From positions 1-5,082 of the forward strand of contig JAKAMA010000209.1 in the NCBI GenBank assembly GCA_021813085.1: 5,082 bases of DNA, written 5' to 3'. The first letter of the stretch is position 1. Each line of letters opens with the position of its first letter. This DNA is from Chloroflexota bacterium. GTDB taxonomy: Bacteria > Chloroflexota > Dehalococcoidia > DSTF01 > JACRBR01. This document shows, piece after piece, positions 1 to 4,527 of this stretch. A model generated the notes under the pieces. It was given only the letters and a program-made list of their open reading frames with translations, was not told where the DNA came from and ran no database searches. The position numbers were made by a program, and so were the translations under genes.

Positions 1-672
1 GTGCCCGCGAGCGCGGCGCTCAAGGCGCGCGTGATGGCGTCCGCCGCCGTGCTGTCGTCCCCGGGCGACCGCCCGCGCGTCCAGCGCCGCCCGTACGGGC
101 CGTCTGGCTGGTGGCCGGCTGCCGCTGCCGCGGCGCTCGTCGCGCTCAGCGCCGGCGCGCTGACCTGGGGTGTGGTGATGCAGCGACGGGCGGACGACCT
201 GCGCGCGCGCGACCGCGCCATCGCCGCCCAGGCCACCGAGACCGCCGGCCAGCTCGCGGCGCTCCGCCGGCAGCAGGCGACCGACGTCTCCTGGCAGGAC
301 GGCATGATCCTGATCGCCTCGCGTGGCGATGTCCGCCGCACCGACCTCGCCGGCACCGCGCTCGCGCCCGATGCGCACGGCACCTACGTCTGGAGCGCCG
401 CCGAGGCGATGGGCGCCTTCCTCGGCACCGGCCTGCCGCCGCTGCCCGCCGGGAAGACGTACCAGCTCTGGTTCGTCTACGCCGGCGCGTGGGAGAGCGC
501 CGGCACGGCGACGCCCGCCGCCGACGGCCGGGCGACGCTGGTCGTCCGTCGCAGCCGCCACGACGGCCCCGGCCCCGGCCCGCTGCGCGGCTTCGCCGTC
601 ACCATCGAGCCGGCCGGCGGCGCCGCCGACCGCACCGGCGCCACGGTGCTCCAGAGCAGCGGGCTGCACTGA
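1..672 (+). CDS. Anti-sigma-K factor RskA-like protein, C-terminal part (5' end outside window)
   Basis: RskA-type anti-sigma factors hold an ECF sigma factor at the inner membrane through an N-terminal cytoplasmic zinc-binding domain and sense the outside through a C-terminal domain. The visible 223 residues show a short basic, Pro-rich cytoplasmic linker (1-35), one transmembrane helix starting at GWWPAAAAAALVALSAG (about 36-59), a charged heptad-like stretch rich in Arg, Ala and Gln (60-92), then the RskA extracytoplasmic domain (about 100-220). That domain carries the hallmark LPPLPAGKTYQLWFVY (145-160) and FAVTIEPAGG near 198-207, followed by a TG-containing end. The expected zinc-binding domain is absent, and residues 1-14 resemble the linker that normally follows it. 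The GTG at position 1 is therefore probably an internal Val codon, not the start. The partner sigma factor should lie just upstream of the window. Family assignment is firm; the sigma partner is unknown. Confidence 0.85.
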   Translation: MPASAALKARVMASAAVLSSPGDRPRVQRRPYGPSGWWPAAAAAALVALSAGALTWGVVMQRRADDLRARDRAIAAQATETAGQLAALRRQQATDVSWQDGMILIASRGDVRRTDLAGTALAPDAHGTYVWSAAEAMGAFLGTGLPPLPAGKTYQLWFVYAGAWESAGTATPAADGRATLVVRRSRHDGPGPGPLRGFAVTIEPAGGAADRTGATVLQSSGLH

Positions 673-692
673 TCGCCTCTCTACGGCTCGTT

Positions 693-740
693 GACCACGT
701 GCTCCACGCGTGGTCTCGGCGGCCGCGTCTTCACGCCGCC
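693..740 (+). terminator. Two tandem GC-rich hairpins after the anti-sigma gene; possible terminator
   Basis: GACCACG (693-699) pairs perfectly with CGTGGTC (709-715) around a 9-nt loop, and a 10-bp palindrome CCACGCGTGG (704-713) offers an alternative fold. A second stem pairs GGCGGC (718-723) with GCCGCC (735-740). Neither stem is followed by a T-run, so a classical intrinsic terminator is not shown. The position, between the anti-sigma stop codon and the promoter of the metal operon, is where termination would be expected. In DNA this GC-rich, short inverted repeats also arise by chance. Confidence 0.3.
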
Positions 741-742
741 GC

Positions 743-772
743 TTGACAACTGATACCAGGTCCCAGTAGGAT
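743..772 (+). promoter_or_regulatory. Sigma70-type promoter of the metal-uptake operon
   Basis: A perfect -35 hexamer TTGACA (743-748) is followed after 18 bp by TAGGAT (767-772), which keeps the TA...T core of a -10 box. A start of transcription near 779-780 is predicted, giving a leader of only about 15-23 nt before the repressor start codon. The stretch is locally AT-richer than everything around it. Both Fur-type boxes overlap this promoter, so a bound repressor would block polymerase. The transcription start is inferred, not seen. Confidence 0.65.
751..765 (+). promoter_or_regulatory. Upstream Fur/Zur-type operator half of a tandem pair (imperfect 7-1-7 repeat)
   Basis: TGATACC-A-GGTCCCA is a 7-1-7 inverted repeat with two mismatched positions between arms, lying in the spacer between the -35 and -10 boxes. 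Its left arm repeats the left arm of the box at 773-787, with centres 22 bp apart, about two helical turns. Two dimers could therefore bind the same face of the DNA. Its TGATACCA (751-758) also pairs perfectly with TGGTATCA (780-787). Confidence 0.55.
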
Positions 773-787
773 TGATACTTGGTATCA
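773..787 (+). promoter_or_regulatory. Downstream Fur/Zur-type operator (7-1-7 inverted repeat)
   Basis: TGATACT-T-GGTATCA is a 15-bp 7-1-7 inverted repeat with six of seven arm positions matching. This is the architecture of known Fur, Zur and PerR boxes, although the arm sequence is not the actinobacterial Zur consensus that I recall (TGAAAAT type). It covers the predicted transcription start and abuts the Shine-Dalgarno AGGAG (787-791) of the first gene, a Fur-family repressor. Autorepression is the simplest reading. Binding itself is inferred. Confidence 0.65.
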
Positions 788-793
788 GGAGCC

Positions 794-1261
794 ATGCAAG
801 CCATGTCCGACATCGACCTCATCATCCAGCGGCTCGAGCTGCGCGGCCACCGTGTGACGCAGAGCCGGCGCCGCGTGCTCGATGCGGTGCTCGCCCAGCC
901 CGCGCACTTCACCGTCGACGACGTGCTGCGCGCGACCCGCGCGCCGCGCCGCCGCGGGCCGCCCGTCGGGCGCGCCACCGCCTTCCGCACGATCCGGCTG
1001 CTGCTCGACCTCAACGTCCTCTGCCGCATCCTGCTCGATGACGGCACGCTGCACTATCGCCTCAGCACGCGCGGCCATCATCACCATCTCGTCTGCCGCG
1101 ACTGCGGCCGCGTCGAGGACTTCACGCAGTGCGACGTGGAGCCGCTGGTGCGGGAGCTGGCGAAGGCGATGAAGTACGAAATCGACGCGCACTGGCTCGA
1201 GGTCTACGGCCGCTGCCGCGCGTGCAGGCGATCGACGAAGGAGCCCGCGGGTGCCCGCTAA
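794..1261 (+). CDS. Fur-family metal-dependent repressor (Fur/Zur-like)
   Basis: Cytoplasmic repressor that binds DNA as a dimer when loaded with metal. Numbering here is from the ATG at 803 (152 aa; 155 aa from the ATG at 794). The N-terminal winged helix spans about 1-84, with the recognition helix in GRATAFRTIRLLLDL (56-70), where most family members have TvYRTL. The dimerisation/metal domain follows: a HHHH run at 92-95, a C98-x2-C101 pair, His130 and a second pair C138-x2-C141. The two CxxC pairs are the usual structural Zn site. His35 and His130 fit known regulatory ligands. The Cys that actinobacterial Zur carries just before the His run is not evident, so Zn, Mn and Fe remain open; transporter context favours Zn. 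AGGAG at 787-791 is 2 nt from the ATG at 794 and 11 nt from the ATG at 803, so the exact start is uncertain. First gene of the operon, it overlaps the ATPase by 11 nt. Confidence 0.9.
   Translation: MQAMSDIDLIIQRLELRGHRVTQSRRRVLDAVLAQPAHFTVDDVLRATRAPRRRGPPVGRATAFRTIRLLLDLNVLCRILLDDGTLHYRLSTRGHHHHLVCRDCGRVEDFTQCDVEPLVRELAKAMKYEIDAHWLEVYGRCRACRRSTKEPAGAR
1238..1243 (+). promoter_or_regulatory. Ribosome binding site fixing the ATPase GTG start
   Basis: AAGGAG lies 7 nt before GTG 1251 and inside the end of the repressor gene. It supports the GTG start within the overlap and coupled translation of the two genes. Confidence 0.75.
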
Positions 1262-2060
1262 CGACGCCGCCCCCGGACGGGCCGTCTTGCCGACAGGCCG
1301 TCCGGCGCTCGCCACGCAACCCGCGCGCGACCTCGCGCTGCACGAGAGCTGCCTCGTCCTCGACGATGTCACCGTCGCCTACGGCCGCCGCGTCATCCTC
1401 AGCCACGTCGATGCCGACATCCCGCGCAGCCAGGTCGTCAGCATCATCGGCGCCAACGGCTCCGGCAAGAGCACGCTGCTGAAGGCGATCGCCGGCCTCG
1501 TGCCGCTCGCCGGCGGCGCCATCCGCTGCTTCGGCGAGCCGATCGACCGCATGCGCCGCCACGTCGCCTACGTGCCGCAGCGCGAAGACGTCGACTGGAG
1601 CTTTCCCGTCTCGGTGCGCGATGTCGTGATGATGGGCCGCTATCCGTTGCGTGGCTGGCTGCGCCGCTCGGCCCCGGACGACGAGCGCGCTGTCGCACGC
1701 GCGCTCGACGAGCTGGCCATCGCCGATCTGGCGTCGAAGCAGATCGGCGAGCTGTCCGGCGGCCAGCAGCGCCGCGCCTTCATCGCCCGCGCCATCGCCC
1801 AGGAGCCCGACGTGATCCTGCTCGACGAGCCGATGGCCGGCATCGACGAGCAGACGCACGACCGCATCCTCGCCCTCTTCGGCGAATGGCGCGCCGCCGG
1901 CAAGGTCGTGCTGCAGGCCACCCACACCCACGTCCACGGCGGCTCGATGATCGTCCTGCGCCGCCGCGGAGAGCCCGGCTCAGCCGAGCACGCCGAGCAT
2001 CTCGGTGCCGAAGGAGGCGAACACCATGCACAGCATGAGCATCACGGGCGCGCTGACTGA
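1251..2060 (+). CDS. znuC: Metal (probably Zn) ABC transporter ATP-binding protein, ZnuC-like, with His-rich tail
   Basis: Cytoplasmic ATPase that powers import of a divalent metal through the permease encoded next. The 269 residues contain a non-conserved 33-residue leader, Walker A GANGSGKST (67-75), Q-loop Q110 in VPQRED, a DWSFPVSVRDVVMMGRY block (115-131) typical of the Zn/Mn subfamily, signature LSGGQQ (168-173), Walker B VILLDEP (188-194), D-loop and the H-loop His225. After His225 the usual THD plus about 35-40 residues (strand, helix, LLNRR-like and GPP-type segments) are missing. The chain passes straight to HTHVHGGSMIVL, which resembles the TYGG-type C-terminal end of relatives. 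Residues 225-269 hold ten His, ending in EHHAQHEHH. E. coli ZnuC, as I recall it, also ends His-rich, favouring zinc. It overlaps the repressor by 11 nt and the permease by 35 nt. Catalytic motifs are complete; whether the shortened form is functional is open. The symbol rests on family and context; Mn is the alternative. Confidence 0.85.
   Translation: MPANDAAPGRAVLPTGRPALATQPARDLALHESCLVLDDVTVAYGRRVILSHVDADIPRSQVVSIIGANGSGKSTLLKAIAGLVPLAGGAIRCFGEPIDRMRRHVAYVPQREDVDWSFPVSVRDVVMMGRYPLRGWLRRSAPDDERAVARALDELAIADLASKQIGELSGGQQRRAFIARAIAQEPDVILLDEPMAGIDEQTHDRILALFGEWRAAGKVVLQATHTHVHGGSMIVLRRRGEPGSAEHAEHLGAEGGEHHAQHEHHGRAD
2011..2017 (+). promoter_or_regulatory. Strong ribosome binding site for the permease
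   Basis: AAGGAGG, 8 nt before ATG 2026, selects this start over the upstream in-frame GTG at 2005 and the ATG at 2035. It lies within the coding end of the ATPase. Confidence 0.8.
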
Positions 2061-2967
2061 CCCGCTCTCCAACTCCGCCTTCGTCCGCGCGCTGGTCGAT
2101 GTCTCCGTCGTCGCGGTCGTCGCCGGCGTCATCGGCACGTTCATCGTCCTGCGCGGCACCGGATTCCTCGGCGATGCGCTGGCCCACTCCATCTTTCCCG
2201 GGGTCGTCGTCGCCTTCCTGATCGGCGCGAACCTGCTGCTCGGCGCGCTCGTCGCCGGCCTCTCGGCCGCCACCGTGATGGCGCTGCTGACCGCCAACCA
2301 GCGGGTGCGCGACAACACCGCGATCGGCGTCATCTTCACCGCCGCGTTCGCGCTCGGCGTCGTCATCCTCAGCCGTAGCGACATCACCTCCGGCAACCTT
2401 GAGGAGATCCTCTTCGGCGACCCGCTGAGCGCCCACGCCACCGACGTCGTGCTGACGCTGACGATCGGCGTCGCCGTGCTCGGCGCGGTTGCGGCGCTCT
2501 GGCGCCTGTTCGTGATGGCCGCGTTCGACCCGAACGGCGCCCGCGCCATGGGCCTGCCCGTGCTCGCCCTCGACCTCTTGCTGCTCGCGCTGACCGCGCT
2601 GACGGTCGTCGTCGCGTTCAAGGCCGTCGGCGACATCCTCGTCATCTCGCTCCTCATCACCCCGGCCGCGACCGCGCGCCTCTTCGCCGACCGCCTGCTG
2701 CCGATGGCGGCGCTGGCCTCCGCCCTCGGCGTCGCTGCCGGGCTCGCCGGCGTCTACCTGGGCTACCACACCGGCGTATCCGCGGGCGGCACGATCGTGC
2801 TCATTTCGACCGCGGCGTTCTTCGCGTCGTGGCTTTTTGCCCCGCGGCATGGCATCCTTGTCGCGGGCCTTGCGCGCAGGGACCGCGCCCTCCTGAGGGC
2901 GCGCCCTGAGGCGGAAGCGGAGATCATCCTCGCTTCGCCGGAGATCCGCGCCCCGCACGAAGCATGA
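2026..2967 (+). CDS. znuB: Metal ABC transporter permease, ABC-3 family (ZnuB-like)
   Basis: Integral membrane channel subunit of a Zn/Mn importer; two copies would pair with two ATPase copies. The 313-residue protein is of normal family length and has about eight or nine hydrophobic helices, roughly at 20-43, 52-72, 74-93, 97-116, 138-160, 178-200, 203-218, 225-247 and 254-273. Family signatures include LRGTGFLGDALAHSIFPG (42-59), GNLEEILFG (123-131), the cytoplasmic ATPase-contact loop around FDPNGARAMGLPV (167-179), and AVGDILVISLLITPAATA (200-217). The last 40 residues form a charged cytoplasmic tail rich in Arg, Glu and Ala. The start is set by AAGGAGG 8 nt upstream. The gene overlaps the ATPase by 35 nt and the transpeptidase by the ATGA quadruplet at 2964-2967, so all are likely one transcript under the Fur-type operator. 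Metal specificity cannot be read from this subunit; the Zn symbol is by context. Confidence 0.88.
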   Translation: MHSMSITGALTDPLSNSAFVRALVDVSVVAVVAGVIGTFIVLRGTGFLGDALAHSIFPGVVVAFLIGANLLLGALVAGLSAATVMALLTANQRVRDNTAIGVIFTAAFALGVVILSRSDITSGNLEEILFGDPLSAHATDVVLTLTIGVAVLGAVAALWRLFVMAAFDPNGARAMGLPVLALDLLLLALTALTVVVAFKAVGDILVISLLITPAATARLFADRLLPMAALASALGVAAGLAGVYLGYHTGVSAGGTIVLISTAAFFASWLFAPRHGILVAGLARRDRALLRARPEAEAEIILASPEIRAPHEA

Positions 2968-3563
2968 TGCTGCGCAACCTCGCCCTGCTGTCCGCCGTAT
3001 CGCTTGCCACGCTCGTGGTCGTCGCGTGCGGCACCGGCGCGGGCGCCCGCGGCGGCGTCGCGATCGAGCCGATCGGGACGCCTGCGGTCGACGGCGCGCT
3101 CGCCACCCCGTCCGTGCCGGCCGGTCCGCCCACGCCCGCGCCCGCCGCCGACCCCGCGCAGGAGGCGCTGCGCCCGACGACCGGGCGCTGGATCGAGGTC
3201 GACCTGACGCACTACATTGTGCGGCTGATGGACGGCGCGACGGTCGTGAAGACGATTGCCCCCGTCGCCGTCGGCACCCACGTCGATACGGGCGCCTACG
3301 ACTCGACGCAGACCGGGCTCTTCCACGTCTACAACAAGATCACACCGCTTGCGTACGACCCGCCGTACAAGACGTACATCAGCGACTGGGTGGGGTTCGA
3401 CCCCAAGCTCGCCAACGGCTTCCACTCCTTCCTCAAGGACAAGGCAGGCAATGTTGTCGACGCCAGCACCGGGCCCGTCTCGAACGGCTGCATCCGCACG
3501 CCCGACGCCCCCGCGATCACCGCCTTCGCGACGATCGGCATGCCCGTCTGGGTCCATACGTAG
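2964..3563 (+). CDS. Lipoprotein L,D-transpeptidase (YkuD domain)
   Basis: Cell-envelope enzyme of the family that makes 3-3 peptidoglycan cross-links, or attaches proteins to the wall, using an active-site Cys. The 199 residues begin with a basic then hydrophobic signal ending in the lipobox VVAC (Cys22), so the mature protein should be lipid-anchored outside the membrane. A Pro/Ala-rich spacer (about 23-75) leads to the YkuD domain (about 76-198). Catalytic residues fit the H-x18-S-x-G-C pattern: His154 in FHSFLKD and Cys176 in SNGCIRTP. The usual His of SHGC is Asn174. There is no LysM or other wall-binding domain. ATG 2964 overlaps the permease stop in ATGA with no good Shine-Dalgarno, pointing to translation by re-initiation. 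Placement at the end of a metal-uptake operon is unusual. It is not a metal-binding lipoprotein: no ZnuA-type fold or His-rich loop is seen. Confidence 0.87.
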   Translation: MMLRNLALLSAVSLATLVVVACGTGAGARGGVAIEPIGTPAVDGALATPSVPAGPPTPAPAADPAQEALRPTTGRWIEVDLTHYIVRLMDGATVVKTIAPVAVGTHVDTGAYDSTQTGLFHVYNKITPLAYDPPYKTYISDWVGFDPKLANGFHSFLKDKAGNVVDASTGPVSNGCIRTPDAPAITAFATIGMPVWVHT

Positions 3564-3697
3564 GCGGACGCGACGAGCCTGCGGCGCCGTAGCGGATGTC
3601 CGTGCGGAGACAGCAAGGGGTAGCGTCCGCTGCGCGTCCACCCTCCACCCTCTACCTTCCAGTGCCCGAGCGGCGGTCAGATTGCTCTTCGCGCCAC
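3564..3697. other. Convergent intergenic region with a long-range inverted repeat and a pyrimidine tract
   Basis: This 134-bp gap separates two converging genes. GCGGACGC (3564-3571), directly after the transpeptidase stop codon, is perfectly complementary to GCGTCCGC (3623-3630), 51 nt apart. A small CGGA-TG-TCCG stem sits between them (3592-3601). Positions 3638-3660 are almost pure pyrimidine on + (repeated CCACCCT units). No hairpin plus T-run of a standard terminator is visible for either gene. Confidence 0.4.
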
Positions 3698-4357
3698 CTA
3701 CACCGCGGACTCGGCGGGGTCGAACGCCGGATACGGCGGGAAGAGGGACTCCAGCTCGCGGCGGATCGGGTCGTCGACCGGCAGGTAGCGGCTGAAGTCG
3801 CCGTCCGGCTCCGGCCGCTCGCGCTGCCCCGTCACGCGCGCGCCCATGATCTTGTTCTGCAGCATGATCAGCCCCGTGAGCAGCGACTCCGGGCGCGGCG
3901 GGCACCCCGGCACGTAGACGTCCACCGGCACGATCAGGTTCACCCCCGGCAGCACGCTGTAGGCGTACGCGAACGGCCCGCCCATGATCGCGCAGCCGCC
4001 CATCGAGATCGCCCACTTGGGCTCGGGCATCTGCAGCCAGATGCGGCGGATGGCCGGCGCCATCTTCCACGTGCACGTGCCCGACACGATCATCAGGTCC
4101 GCCTGCCGCGGCGACGCGCGGAAGATCTCCGCGCCGAAGCGCGCGATGTCGTAGCGCGGCGTCGCCGTCGCGATCATCTCCATCGCGCAGCAGGCCAGGC
4201 CGAACATCGTCGGCCAGAGCGACGAGCTGCGCGCCCAGTTCATCACCGTGTCGACGCCGGTCAGCAGGATGTTCTGGGCGACGTCCGCCTCGACGCCTTC
4301 GGCGGCCGCCGCGCCCTGTCCGACGAGGGGGATCGATTCTTGCACCATCATGGCCAT
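3698..4357 (-). CDS. nuoB: NADH-quinone oxidoreductase subunit B (NuoB), stand-alone
   Basis: Peripheral-arm subunit of respiratory complex I that carries iron-sulfur cluster N2, the last electron carrier before quinone. The 219 residues match the usual length (about 160-220). Cluster ligands are all present: the tandem Cys56-Cys57 in [10 protein letters not shown], Cys122 in GGCAIMGG and Cys152 in VPGCPPRPE. Other family blocks are [10 protein letters not shown] (98-107), [11 protein letters not shown] (110-120) and [16 protein letters not shown] (142-157). An additional Cys95 sits in [10 protein letters not shown]. The start chosen is ATG 4357, with a G-rich GGGGGTG about 8 nt upstream; ATGs at 4351 and 4348 are in frame and possible. 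No nuoA precedes it and no nuoC follows: the next gene downstream converges on it and the upstream gene is a glycosyltransferase-like protein. Related Cys patterns occur in [NiFe]-hydrogenase small subunits, but the NuoB blocks are much closer. Confidence 0.92.
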   Translation of the reverse strand: MAMMVQESIPLVGQGAAAAEGVEADVAQNILLTGVDTVMNWARSSSLWPTMFGLACCAMEMIATATPRYDIARFGAEIFRASPRQADLMIVSGTCTWKMAPAIRRIWLQMPEPKWAISMGGCAIMGGPFAYAYSVLPGVNLIVPVDVYVPGCPPRPESLLTGLIMLQNKIMGARVTGQRERPEPDGDFSRYLPVDDPIRRELESLFPPYPAFDPAESAV

Positions 4358-4527
4358 TCTGCCGCACCCCCGTCGCCCGGGCAACGTTTCACAAGCAGGG
4401 GCACGGCCGCCACGCTGACCGAAGCGCACGAAGGGCCCCCTGTTGTCGTATCGACGTGTCAGGGCGCCGCCGGCAGACTTCTCGAAGGTCAGGATATGGT
4501 GGTCCACAGGCCTGCGCTTCAGTGCCC
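4358..4527. other. Intergenic region upstream of nuoB (leader/promoter expected on -)
   Basis: This 170-bp gap between the glycosyltransferase-like stop codon and nuoB should hold the nuoB promoter if the gene is transcribed on its own. On the - strand a TATCCT-like -10 (near 4490-4495) and a CTGACA (near 4469-4474) can be picked out, but neither has a convincing partner at the right spacing. GTGGTCCAC (4499-4507) is a short palindrome. No coding sequence was recognised here. Confidence 0.3.

Noticed and set aside
1..3. GTG at position 1 as the true start of the anti-sigma protein
   Set aside because: It coincides with the window edge, and the expected N-terminal zinc-binding anti-sigma domain would lie upstream.
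779..781. TTG as the repressor start
   Set aside because: It lies inside the operator, at the predicted transcription start, with no ribosome site before it; ATG 794 or 803 is better placed after AGGAG.
2005..2007. GTG 2005 as the permease start
   Set aside because: It lies upstream of the strong AAGGAGG at 2011-2017, which is ideally spaced for ATG 2026.
1929..2060. A frameshift explaining the odd C-terminus of the ATPase
   Set aside because: The tail frame stays open, resembles the GG-xMIVL end and His-rich tail of relatives, and runs to a stop just inside the permease gene; an in-frame deletion explains it better.
785..2958. Long open frames on the - strand opposite the repressor, ATPase and permease genes
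   Set aside because: Low-complexity Arg/Ala/Asp-rich translations with no domain, expected in about 70% GC DNA; the + strand proteins carry full family motifs.
2763..4367. A 534-codon open frame on - crossing the transpeptidase gene and overlapping nuoB
   Set aside because: Arg/Gly/Asp-rich shadow frame; it is out of frame with nuoB and would be antisense to the well-supported transpeptidase.
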